Below the pieces are notes generated by a model. The model did no database searches. It was not told the origin of the DNA and saw only the letters and a list, made by a program, of their open reading frames with translations. 64,000 nucleotides of DNA, from contig CAMWMD010000010.1 in NCBI GenBank assembly GCA_947175265.1, positions 1-64,000 of the forward strand, in the 5' to 3' direction. The position numbers and the translations under genes are program-made. How positions within the stretch are numbered: the stretch's first letter is position 1; every line of letters begins with the position of its first letter. Source of the DNA: an uncultured Porphyromonadaceae bacterium. GTDB lineage: Bacteria > Bacteroidota > Bacteroidia > Bacteroidales > Muribaculaceae. This document shows positions 1 to 7,697 of this stretch, one piece after another.

Positions 1-1219
1 GCCTTGAGCCTTGAGCCTCGAGCCTAAAAACGCCTAAATAAGTCTGCATATCCTTATCCCCTCTCCCCGACACATTTATGACAACGACATCATCCTTACC
101 GAACTTTTTCTGACCAAGCACAGCCAACGCATGCGCTGACTCAAGCGCAGGGATAATACCCTCCAGGCGGGTGAGGAGAAAGGCTGCTTCAAGAGCCTCA
201 TCATCGGTTACGGCAAACACCTCTGCCTGTCCGCTCGTTGCAAGATAAGCATGAAGCGGACCCACTCCCGGGTAATCTAGACCCGCCGATATGGAATATG
301 GTTCCGTGATCTGTCCATCCTCCGTCTGCATCACAAGCGTACGCGACCCATGAAGGATTCCCTCGCGCCCCAACTTTATGGTCGCCGCGCTCTCCTCCGT
401 ATCAATTCCATGACCCGCAGCCTCTGCTGCCACCAATTTCACACTCGGCTCCTTCAGGAAATGATAGAATGCCCCGGCGGCATTACTTCCCCCACCGATA
501 CAAGCCACCACATAATCGGGAAGTTCCCTACCCGTCTGCTCCTTGAGTTGCTTCCTGATCTCTCGGCTTATCACTGACTGGAAACGGGCCACCATCTGCG
601 GATAAGGATGCGGACCCACTGTGCTCCCTATCACATAGAACGTATCCTTCGGATTGCAGCACCAGTCGCGTATCGCCTCATTTGTGGCATCCTTGAGGGT
701 CATATTCCCCGAAGTCACGGGGCGAACCTCCGCACCCAGCATCTTTATGCGCTCCACGTTCGGTTTCTGACGCGCCACATCGGTCGCACCCATATATATC
801 ACGCAATCGAGTCCCATCAGGGCGCACACCGTAGCCACAGCCACACCATGCTGTCCCGCTCCCGTCTCCGCTATTATGCGCGTCTTTCCCATCCTCTTGG
901 CTAAGAGCACGCTGGCAATCGCATTGTTGATCTTATGCGCTCCCGTATGGTTGAGGTCTTCTCGCTTCAGATAGATGTTGGTCCCGAAATGCTCGGAAAG
1001 CCTCTTCGCGTGATAGAGAGGAGTCGGACGCCCCACATAATCTTTGAGCAACTGCTCATATTCTGCATTGAACTCCGCATCATCGGCATACTTATCAAAA
1101 GCCTCCTGCAGACGCGCTACGTTGGAATGGAGAATCTCGGGGATATAGGCACCACCGAATTGTCCGTAATACCCATCCTCATCCACCGGAAGGAACGGGT
1201 CGATAATCTTTTTAGCCAT
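1..1219 (-). CDS. trpB: Tryptophan synthase beta chain (cut by window edge)
   Basis: TrpB joins indole, channelled from TrpA, to L-serine using PLP to make tryptophan. Reading the minus strand from ATG 1219-1217 gives a protein starting [20 protein letters not shown]. The PLP lysine lies in [10 protein letters not shown] (about residue 96) and the phosphate-binding glycine loop reads GGGSNA. The GRGDKD motif near the C-terminus is present, so the catalytic protein is essentially complete. No stop is met before base 1: the frame stays open for 406 codons, and the last residues come from ccttgag-type repeats. It is the first gene after a Trp leader and terminator. TrpB in first place matches the trpBEGDCFA order known in Bacteroides, which predicts trpE next to the left. 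Confidence 0.96.
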   Translation of the reverse strand, partial: MAKKIIDPFLPVDEDGYYGQFGGAYIPEILHSNVARLQEAFDKYADDAEFNAEYEQLLKDYVGRPTPLYHAKRLSEHFGTNIYLKREDLNHTGAHKINNAIASVLLAKRMGKTRIIAETGAGQHGVAVATVCALMGLDCVIYMGATDVARQKPNVERIKMLGAEVRPVTSGNMTLKDATNEAIRDWCCNPKDTFYVIGSTVGPHPYPQMVARFQSVISREIRKQLKEQTGRELPDYVVACIGGGSNAAGAFYHFLKEPSVKLVAAEAAGHGIDTEESAATIKLGREGILHGSRTLVMQTEDGQITEPYSISAGLDYPGVGPLHAYLATSGQAEVFAVTDDEALEAAFLLTRLEGIIPALESAHALAVLGQKKFGKDDVVVINVSGRGDKDMQTYLGVFRLEAQGSR

Positions 1220-1244
1220 ATATTGTATTTCTGATTTGTTTCAA

Positions 1245-1281
1245 AAGAAAAAGCCGACGGAAACTATTCCCGACGGCTCTA
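1245..1281 (-). terminator. trp attenuator terminator
   Basis: On the minus strand a hairpin AGCCGTCGGGAA / TTTCCGTCGGCT with one mismatch is followed by TTTTTC, 26 nt or so before the trpB start. The 5' arm at 1269-1277 can instead pair with leader bases 1356-1364 (nine pairs, one of them G-U), which gives a competing antiterminator. Confidence 0.85.
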
Positions 1282-1350
1282 TGTTGAAGTGATTTGTTCT
1301 GTCTGATTGCTGCTACGGAAGAAAACCGTTGTGCGGATGCCCATACACAA

Positions 1351-1413
1351 TCAATGCCATCGGGTTTTATCACCGATGCGCCACCAACCGCGTATATTTA
1401 TGCATTTTCTCAT
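1351..1413 (-). CDS. trp operon leader peptide (20 aa)
   Basis: A short frame on the minus strand encodes M-R-K-C-I-N-I-R-G-W-W-R-I-G-D-K-T-R-W-H and stops with TGA. Three of 20 codons are TGG, two of them adjacent. It begins about 12 nt after the predicted transcription start and lies between promoter and terminator. A ribosome stalled on the Trp pair would leave 1356-1364 free to pair with the terminator arm; one that reaches the stop would cover it. This is classical Trp attenuation and probably corresponds to the Bacteroid-trp RNA described in Bacteroidota. It is too short for ordinary gene callers. Confidence 0.85.
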   Translation of the reverse strand: MRKCINIRGWWRIGDKTRWH

Positions 1414-1432
1414 TCTTTCCGTTTATTTGCCG

Positions 1433-1464
1433 CAAAATTATAAATTTACTTTCATTCTACCAAA
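1433..1464 (-). promoter_or_regulatory. Bacteroidota-type promoter of the trp operon
   Basis: On the minus strand TTTG (1464-1461), a 20-nt spacer and TAATTTTG (1440-1433) match the Bacteroidota sigma-ABfr consensus TTTG ... TAnnTTTG exactly. The leader peptide starts 20 nt downstream of the -7 box. Confidence 0.8.
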
Positions 1465-1701
1465 TATTTATTCGTTTTTTGCCAAAAAAAGATTTCCACA
1501 TCCCCCAAAATTCCACGTTCCTTTAATTAATCTGCTTATCACCTCATAACTCATAACTATCCCTTCTGACATCTGTAAGTTCCTCCATTTCTCCTCTATA
1601 TAAAGGGTATGCCCGTTTGAAACAAGGGGCACACACAGGGCGCGATTCAAAACAATTTCGCTTATTTCACCTTTTTATTTCCCTATCTCAATATTTATTT
1701 G

Positions 1702-1709
1702 TAATTTTG
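1702..1709 (+). promoter_or_regulatory. Probable -7 box of the arginine operon
   Basis: TAATTTTG matches the TAnnTTTG box. No clear TTTG is found 19-20 nt upstream, so the call is weaker than the others in this window. It would give a leader of about 115 nt before the GNAT start at 1833. I recognise no leader peptide or ArgR box in that leader. Confidence 0.45.
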
Positions 1710-1832
1710 TCAAATTTTCTACAGGTAACTCATCAAATCTTTTTGATTCCTTGGGTTTTTATTAGAAGGATGGCGGGGCTTTTTTCCCGTCTTTTACTCA
1801 TTTTTAAACAATCTTATTCGGAACATCCTAAA

Positions 1833-2456
1833 ATGGACAAAAAAGACATCTCTGTCAAGTTCGCCGAACCGGAAGACGCCAAATATGCCGACCTTATCGT
1901 CAGGCTTATTTATGAATCCGCTCTTCAGCGAGGCACTGGCATCGCCAAACGCACACCCGAATATATCGCCCAGAAAATAAACAGCGGCAAAAGCGTGGTG
2001 GCGCTTCACGGCGACCGTCTCGTCGGTTTCAGTTACATCGAAAGCTGGGGCCACGGAGATTTTGTGGCTACATCCGGATTGATTGTCGACCCAGAATACC
2101 GCCATCTTGGCCTTGCCGGCGCCATCAAGGCGAAAACTTTCGAGCTGGCTCGACTTCGATTTCCGTTTGCGAAACTCTTCTCCATCACTACCTCTCTCCC
2201 CGTCATGAAACTCAATTCAAGAATGGGTTACAAACCCGTTACATTCTCTGAGTTGACAGACGACGAAGAGTTCTGGCGCGGCTGCGAAGGCTGTAAAAAC
2301 TACGACATCCTGCAGCGTAACAACCGCCGTATGTGCCTTTGCACAGGTATGTTGTACGACCCTCAGCAGCCTCTAAAGCCTAAAGAGCACGCCAACCCTT
2401 ACATCATGAAGGTGAAAAACAGCATCAACAAGATGCTTCACCTAAAAAAGAACTGA
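1833..2456 (+). CDS. GNAT acyltransferase, candidate N-acylglutamate synthase of the arginine operon
   Basis: A 207-residue GNAT-fold protein starting MDKKDISVKFAEPEDAKYAD. The frame is open further upstream to 1617, but that part has no GNAT similarity and spans the predicted promoter, so I chose ATG 1833. The acyl-CoA pyrophosphate loop is seen as PEYRHLGLAGAIKAK (about residues 90-104), and a Cys-containing segment (WRGCEGCKNYD, then MCLC) follows. No other ArgA or ArgJ is visible. It heads the operon 49 nt before argG. A protein of this kind in the same position in Bacteroides thetaiotaomicron has, as I recall, been linked genetically to N-succinylglutamate synthesis. The substrate is inferred from the operon and cannot be read from the sequence. 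Confidence 0.8.
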   Translation: MDKKDISVKFAEPEDAKYADLIVRLIYESALQRGTGIAKRTPEYIAQKINSGKSVVALHGDRLVGFSYIESWGHGDFVATSGLIVDPEYRHLGLAGAIKAKTFELARLRFPFAKLFSITTSLPVMKLNSRMGYKPVTFSELTDDEEFWRGCEGCKNYDILQRNNRRMCLCTGMLYDPQQPLKPKEHANPYIMKVKNSINKMLHLKKN

Positions 2457-2505
2457 GGCGTGCCCCTATTCAAGATTATTCATTCAATCAGAAATCGATT
2501 TCATT

Positions 2506-3723
2506 ATGTCTGAAAACAAAAAAAAGAAAGTGCTGCTCGCTTTCAGCGGCGGCCTCGACACATCTTTCGCTGTAAAATATCTCTCTGAAGACCTCGGTTA
2601 CGAGGTGCACACCGCAATCGCAAACACCGGCGGTTTCTCCGATGAGGAACTGAAAGTCATCGCCGACAAGTCTAAACGTCTCGGCGCCGCTTCTCACGCC
2701 ACTCTCGACATCACTCAGGACTATTATGACAAGAGCATAAAGTATATGGTGGCCGGCAACGTGCTCCGCAACGGCACATACCCAATCTCCGTAAGTTCCG
2801 AGCGTATTTTCCAAGCTATCGCCACTATTGAATATGCCAAGAAAATCGGTGCTGACGCAATCGCCCACGGCTCGACTGGCGCAGGTAACGATCAGGTCCG
2901 TTTCGACCTCACTTTCCAGATCCTTGCTCCCGAAATTGAGATCATAACCCCCACACGCGACCTCACACTCACCCGTGAATATGAAATCGAATATCTGAAG
3001 AAACACGGTTACGAGGCTGACTTCAAAAAACTCGAGTATTCTATCAACAAAGGACTCTGGGGCACTTCAATAGGCGGTAAGGAGACTCTCCATTCCGACC
3101 AGACTCTCCCCGAGGAGGCTTACCCATCTCAGGTGACCGCTACTGAGCCCGAGAAACTCACAATATCCTTCAAGGAGGGTGAGATCTCTGCCGTTAACGG
3201 TAAGGAGTTTTCCGATAAAGTGGAGGCCATCCGCGAGGTGGAGAGAATAGGATCACGTTTCGGCATAGGCCGCGACATGCACATCGGTGATACAATCATC
3301 GGCATAAAGGGCCGTGTAGGATTTGAGGCCGCAGGCCCCATACTAATCATAGCCGCCCACAAGATGCTTGAGAAGCATACCCTCACCAAGTGGCAGCAGT
3401 ATTGGAAAGACCAGGTCGGAACATGGTATGGCATGTTCCTTCACGAGGCTCAGTATCTCGAGCCGGTGATGCGCGACATCGAGAAGATGCTCGAGAGCTC
3501 TCAGAGAAACGTGACCGGTACCGTTGAGATTATTCTACGCCCCTACTCCTACACTCTCGTAGGTGTGGAGTCTCCCTTCGATCTCATGAAGACTGACTTC
3601 GGCGAATATGGTGAGGTCAACAAGGCGTGGACTGCCGACGACGTGAAGGGATTCACTAAGATTCTCGGCAACCAGATGAAGATCTACCACAACAATCAGG
3701 TCAAGAACGGCAAGGCCGAATAA
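2506..3723 (+). CDS. argG: Argininosuccinate synthase
   Basis: Condenses citrulline and aspartate with ATP to argininosuccinate in the cytosol. The 405-residue product has the N-type ATP pyrophosphatase P-loop AFSGGLDTS (about residues 12-20). The citrulline/aspartate-binding stretch (GNVLRNGTYPISVSSER, HGSTGAGNDQVRF) follows, then ITPTRDLTLTREYEIEYLKK. The length fits the family. This is the Bacteroidota branch of ArgG, somewhat diverged from the E. coli and human forms. It is the second gene of the arginine operon, 12 nt before argC. Confidence 0.95.
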   Translation: MSENKKKKVLLAFSGGLDTSFAVKYLSEDLGYEVHTAIANTGGFSDEELKVIADKSKRLGAASHATLDITQDYYDKSIKYMVAGNVLRNGTYPISVSSERIFQAIATIEYAKKIGADAIAHGSTGAGNDQVRFDLTFQILAPEIEIITPTRDLTLTREYEIEYLKKHGYEADFKKLEYSINKGLWGTSIGGKETLHSDQTLPEEAYPSQVTATEPEKLTISFKEGEISAVNGKEFSDKVEAIREVERIGSRFGIGRDMHIGDTIIGIKGRVGFEAAGPILIIAAHKMLEKHTLTKWQQYWKDQVGTWYGMFLHEAQYLEPVMRDIEKMLESSQRNVTGTVEIILRPYSYTLVGVESPFDLMKTDFGEYGEVNKAWTADDVKGFTKILGNQMKIYHNNQVKNGKAE

Positions 3724-3735
3724 GAGGGTGACAGC

Positions 3736-4704
3736 GTGAAAAAAGTAGGTATTATCGGAGGCGCCGGCTATACAGCCGGCGAACTCCTTCGTTTGCTTAT
3801 CAACCATCCGGAGGTGAGCATCGAGTTCGTTCATTCAACAAGTAACGCCGGACAACCCGTGACCTCCGTTCACGGTGGGCTCCTCGGCGAGACCGACCTT
3901 ATATTCTCCGACAAGCACCCCCTCGAGGATGTGGATATCCTTTTCCTTTGCTCCGCTCATGGCGCAAGCAAGAAATTCTGGGAGGAGAACGCCCGCCCGG
4001 AAGGCCTTAAGGTTATCGACCTGGCGCAGGATTTCCGCGACGAGAGCAACGGATATGTCTACGGTCTACCCGAACTCAATAAAGACCGCATAGCATTGGC
4101 TGAGTCAATTGCGAATCCGGGTTGCTTCGCGACATGCTTGCAGTTGTCACTCCTCCCTCTCGCGGCTGCCGGCTTCCTCCCTGAAAACGGCGACATCAAC
4201 ATCACCGCTCTCACTGGCTCCACAGGTGCCGGTGTGAAACCTTCAGCCACCACTCATTTCAGTTGGCGAAACGACAACATCTCCGTCTACAAACCCTTCA
4301 CTCATCAGCATCTCAAGGAAATAGGGATGAACCTGCGGAAACTCCAGCCTGAGCATTCCGCCCGAATCAATTTCATACCTATGCGCGGCGACTTCCCTCG
4401 TGGCATTTTCGCCGTCACGACCCTCCCTTGTAATTTATCCGAGGAGGATGTGGTGAGTTTGTATAAGGATTTCTATAAGGATGCCCCTTTCACTATCATA
4501 AGTGATTCTCCGATTGACCTCAAACAGGTTGTCAACACCAACAAGGCCGTGATTCATGTCCTGAAACATGACGACATGCTCCTCGTGACGTGCGCCGAAG
4601 ACAACCTCCTTAAAGGTGCTTCCGGACAGGCTGTGCAGAATATGAATATAATGCTCGGCATTGACCAGCGCACAGGCCTGCGCCTCAAACCCTCGGCTTT
4701 CTAA
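3736..4704 (+). CDS. argC: N-acyl-gamma-glutamyl-phosphate reductase
   Basis: Reduces N-acylglutamyl phosphate to the semialdehyde with NADPH. The 322-residue protein starts at GTG 3736, 12 nt after argG, and begins with the Rossmann fold KKVGIIGGAGYTAGELLRLL. The active-site cysteine is in IANPGCFATCLQLSLLP (about residues 127-130). GSTGAGVKPS and the histidine segment FTHQHLKEI complete the glyceraldehyde-phosphate-dehydrogenase-like catalytic domain. In this pathway the acyl group is expected to be succinyl, because the transcarbamylase downstream is of the succinylornithine type. Confidence 0.95.
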   Translation: MKKVGIIGGAGYTAGELLRLLINHPEVSIEFVHSTSNAGQPVTSVHGGLLGETDLIFSDKHPLEDVDILFLCSAHGASKKFWEENARPEGLKVIDLAQDFRDESNGYVYGLPELNKDRIALAESIANPGCFATCLQLSLLPLAAAGFLPENGDINITALTGSTGAGVKPSATTHFSWRNDNISVYKPFTHQHLKEIGMNLRKLQPEHSARINFIPMRGDFPRGIFAVTTLPCNLSEEDVVSLYKDFYKDAPFTIISDSPIDLKQVVNTNKAVIHVLKHDDMLLVTCAEDNLLKGASGQAVQNMNIMLGIDQRTGLRLKPSAF

Positions 4705-4715
4705 TTAATTCCCCC

Positions 4716-5852
4716 ATGACTCTTTTTGACGTTTACTCACTCTACGATATTGAGCCTGTGAAAGGCTCGGGCTCTCATGTGTTCACCGATGACGGTGAGG
4801 AGTATCTCGACCTCTACGGTGGCCATGCGGTCATCTCAATCGGCCATGCCCACCCCAAATATGTAAAGGCCCTCTCAGATCAGGTCGCCAATCTCGGGTT
4901 CTACTCAAATTCCGTTCAGAATTCATTGCAGCAGACCCTTGCCGACAAACTCGGTGAGGCTTCCGGCTATCCCGACTACGCCCTCTTTCTCTGCAACTCA
5001 GGCGCGGAGGCGAATGAGAATGCCATAAAACTGGCCTCCTTCACCACCGGCCGTGAACGTGTGCTTGCTTTCGGTAAAGCATTCCACGGACGCACCTCCG
5101 GAGCGGTGGCGATTACCGACAACCCTGCTATACGCTCCCCCTTCAACAGCGCGGACAACGTCACTTTCGTACCCCTAAACGATTTCGATGCCGTAAAGAC
5201 GGTCCTTGAGACAAGGGAGTATGCCGCGGCAATAATCGAGGGTATACAGGGTGTCAGCGGTATACACCAACCGACTGACGAGTTCCTACGCTTCCTCAGC
5301 GAGGAGTGCAAGAAGACGGGCACACTCCTGATTCTCGATGAGATTCAATCAGGTTATGGCCGATCGGGTAAATTCTTCGCTCATCAGTTCGCCGGAATAC
5401 GTCCCGACATGATAACTTGTGCCAAAGGTATTGCCAACGGATTCCCTGCCGCTGCCGTACTCATTTCTCCCGAGATTCCCGCGAAAAAAGGTATGCTCGG
5501 CACTACTTTCGGAGGAAATCATCTTGCCTGCGCCGCAGCAATCGCCGTGCTTGACGTGATGAAAGAGGAAAATCTCGTGCAGAATGCTGCCGAGGTCGGC
5601 GAGTACCTTATCTCCGAACTCAAGAAGATACCCGGAGTTTCCGACGTCCGTGGCAAAGGTCTGATGATCGGTCTTGAAGTGGAGGGATTCACCGGAAGCG
5701 AACTCAGGAAGAAATTGCTTTTCGACCACCACATCTTCACGGGTGGCGCTGGGCAATATACCGTGCGTCTTCTCCCCGCGCTCTCCCTCTCACGCGAGGA
5801 GGCCGACCGTTTCCTCTCTGAGTTCAAAAAAGCCATCCAAGAGAATCCTTAA
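4716..5852 (+). CDS. argD: N-acylornithine aminotransferase
   Basis: A class-III PLP aminotransferase that converts the N-acylglutamate semialdehyde to N-acylornithine. In the 378-residue protein LCNSGAEANENAIKLA is the cofactor phosphate region. LILDEIQSGYGRSGKFF holds the PLP aspartate, and the Schiff-base lysine is in TCAKGIANGFPAAAV (about residue 240). It starts 11 nt after argC and is followed by an 88-nt spacer built of CCTCCCAGT-like repeats before argF'. Confidence 0.95.
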   Translation: MTLFDVYSLYDIEPVKGSGSHVFTDDGEEYLDLYGGHAVISIGHAHPKYVKALSDQVANLGFYSNSVQNSLQQTLADKLGEASGYPDYALFLCNSGAEANENAIKLASFTTGRERVLAFGKAFHGRTSGAVAITDNPAIRSPFNSADNVTFVPLNDFDAVKTVLETREYAAAIIEGIQGVSGIHQPTDEFLRFLSEECKKTGTLLILDEIQSGYGRSGKFFAHQFAGIRPDMITCAKGIANGFPAAAVLISPEIPAKKGMLGTTFGGNHLACAAAIAVLDVMKEENLVQNAAEVGEYLISELKKIPGVSDVRGKGLMIGLEVEGFTGSELRKKLLFDHHIFTGGAGQYTVRLLPALSLSREEADRFLSEFKKAIQENP

Positions 5853-5879
5853 TAAAAGGCCAAAATCAAAGGCAAAAAA

Positions 5880-5940
5880 TCCCCTCCCTCACAGCTCTCC
5901 CAGTCCTCCCAGTCCTCCCAGTCCTCCAAAAAATTCGCTT
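5880..5940 (+). repeat. Short tandem repeats, argD-argF' spacer
   Basis: Several copies of a nine-base unit close to CCTCCCAGT stand in a row (about 5897-5930) and end directly before the argF' start. No promoter or terminator is seen, so the genes are probably cotranscribed through the repeat. Confidence 0.85.
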
Positions 5941-6894
5941 ATGAAAAAATTCACTTCCGTGGCCGATATCGGCCCTCTTGACATTGCATTGGCCGAGGCC
6001 CAACAGATAAAGCGCGACAGATTCGCTTTCACCGATCTTGGCAGAAACAAAACCCTGCTCATGATCTTCTTCAACTCCTCTCTGCGCACACGTCTGTCAA
6101 CACAAAAGGCTGCAATGAACCTCGGCATGAACGTCATGGTCCTCGACGTGAACCAGGGTGCCTGGAAACTCGAGACCGAACGTGGGGTTATTATGGATGG
6201 CGACAAGGCGGAGCATCTCCTTGAAGCAATTCCCGTGATGGGCTCCTACTGCGACATAATTGGCGTTCGCTCTTTCGCCGGCCTGAAGGATAAGAAAGAG
6301 GATTATGAGGAGAGGGTGATCGAGCAGTTCATAAAATATTCCGGTCGTCCCGTGTTCAGCATGGAGGCTGCAACACGTCATCCGCTCCAGAGTTTCGCCG
6401 ACCTCATTACTATCGAGGAATTCAAGACCAAACCACGTCCCAAAGTGGTCATGACGTGGGCTCCCCATCCCCGCGCTCTCCCTCAGGCCGTCCCCAACTC
6501 CTTTGCCGAGTGGATGAACGCTACGGATTATGATTTCGTAATCACACACCCTAAGGGATACGAACTCGACCCCAAGTTTGTGGGTGACGCTATTGTGGAA
6601 TACGACCAGAGGAAAGCTCTCGAGGGTGCGGATTTCGTTTATGCCAAAAACTGGTCGGCATACATGGACCCCAATTATGGGAAAGTGCTCTCCACCGACC
6701 GTGAATGGACTGTCGACTCCGATAAGATGGCCCTCACCGACAATGCTTTCTTCATGCACTGTCTCCCGGTACGCAGAAACATGATCGTCACTGACGACGT
6801 GATTGAGTCTGACAGGAGCATCGTCATTCCGGAGGCCGCCAACCGTGAGATTTCCGCTCAGACTGTGATTAAACGCCTTCTCGAAAACCTCTGA
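5941..6894 (+). CDS. argF': N-succinylornithine carbamoyltransferase
   Basis: Transfers the carbamoyl group of carbamoyl phosphate to N-succinylornithine. The start at ATG 5941 gives 317 residues beginning MKKFTSVADIGPLDIALAEA, the usual length; the longer open frame upstream is only repeat sequence. The carbamoyl-phosphate loop is FFNSSLRTRLST (about 43-54), the second phosphate/ornithine region METAATRHPLQS-like (MEAATRHPLQSFADL), and HCLPVRRN is near residue 280. At position 90 (GDKA), where Bacteroides fragilis has proline and acetylornithine enzymes have glutamate, this protein has alanine. Alanine there is compatible with succinylornithine use. The argB start follows 4 nt after the stop. 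Confidence 0.93.
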   Translation: MKKFTSVADIGPLDIALAEAQQIKRDRFAFTDLGRNKTLLMIFFNSSLRTRLSTQKAAMNLGMNVMVLDVNQGAWKLETERGVIMDGDKAEHLLEAIPVMGSYCDIIGVRSFAGLKDKKEDYEERVIEQFIKYSGRPVFSMEAATRHPLQSFADLITIEEFKTKPRPKVVMTWAPHPRALPQAVPNSFAEWMNATDYDFVITHPKGYELDPKFVGDAIVEYDQRKALEGADFVYAKNWSAYMDPNYGKVLSTDREWTVDSDKMALTDNAFFMHCLPVRRNMIVTDDVIESDRSIVIPEAANREISAQTVIKRLLENL

Positions 6895-6898
6895 AACA

Positions 6899-7687
6899 AT
6901 GGAAATGGATAAGATGATAAACGTCGTCAAGATAGGTGGCAACATAATCGACAATCCGGAGGCTCTGGAGCCTTTCCTGAAGGATTTCGCTGCCATGCCG
7001 GGGAAGAAGATTCTTGTGCATGGTGGTGGCAAAGAGGCCACCCGCTTCAGCGAAGGTCTGGGTATTAAAGCCAACATGATTGACGGAAGAAGGGTGACTG
7101 ACCGTCAGACCCTCGACATCGTCACCATGGTATATGCCGGGCTTATCAACAAGCGTATCGTATCCCTCCTTCAGAAACTCGGTTGCGATGCTGTGGGGCT
7201 CACAGGTGCCGACGGCAACGTAATACCCGCCACTCAGCGTTCCCCCGAACCTATCGACTACGGTTTCGTGGGAGATATTGATTCCGCCAAAGTCAACGAC
7301 AGTTTCATCGCGGCTCTGCTGAATGAGGGATGTGTCCCTGTATTCTGCGCGATTTGCCATGACGGCAACGGGAGTCTCCTCAACTGCAATGCCGACTCGG
7401 TGGCTGCTGCCGTCGCAATCGGAGCATCACGCATCGCTCCCGTGCGCCTAACTTATTGCTTTGAGAAACCGGGCGTAATGGCGGATATTGACGATGAAAG
7501 TTCGGTGATTCCCCTAGTGACGGCCGCTTCATTCCCCAAACTGCGTGAGGAGGGTATCGTGGCGAAAGGTATGATTCCAAAGATACACAATGCACTCGAC
7601 TCTGCCGCAATGGGTGTCTCTGAGGTGCGCATTTGCCGCGCCGATGCCCTCAATACCGAGGGCGGAACGATAATCCGCACTGAATAA
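6899..7687 (+). CDS. argB: N-acylglutamate kinase
   Basis: Phosphorylates N-acylglutamate in the amino-acid-kinase fold. The 262-residue protein shows VVKIGGNIID, the glycine-rich LVHGGGKEATRFSEGLGI, and GLTGADGNVIPA. The C-terminal nucleotide lysine region is IVAKGMIPKIHNALDSA. The start could be ATG 6899 or ATG 6914 (MINVVKIGG); I keep the upstream one because it lies 4 nt after argF'. There is no N-terminal extension of the kind linked to arginine feedback inhibition in longer ArgB proteins, so inhibition may act elsewhere. Confidence 0.93.
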   Translation: MEMDKMINVVKIGGNIIDNPEALEPFLKDFAAMPGKKILVHGGGKEATRFSEGLGIKANMIDGRRVTDRQTLDIVTMVYAGLINKRIVSLLQKLGCDAVGLTGADGNVIPATQRSPEPIDYGFVGDIDSAKVNDSFIAALLNEGCVPVFCAICHDGNGSLLNCNADSVAAAVAIGASRIAPVRLTYCFEKPGVMADIDDESSVIPLVTAASFPKLREEGIVAKGMIPKIHNALDSAAMGVSEVRICRADALNTEGGTIIRTE

Positions 7688-7697
7688 GGATTTCTTC

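Noticed and set aside
350-1234. Three plus-strand frames of 75-99 codons
   Set aside because: They lie opposite trpB, whose minus-strand protein shows all family motifs; they are shadows.
1468-1650. Minus-strand frame of 60 codons upstream of trpB
   Set aside because: No recognisable features; it overlaps the divergent promoter region and lies upstream of the trp promoter.
1617-1832. N-terminal extension of the GNAT frame by 72 residues
   Set aside because: The extension covers the predicted promoter and has no GNAT similarity; ATG 1833 gives a normal-size protein.
5674-5940. Long N-terminal extension of argF'
   Set aside because: It reads through the argD end in another frame and through CCTCCCAGT repeats; the family starts at MKKFTSVADIG.
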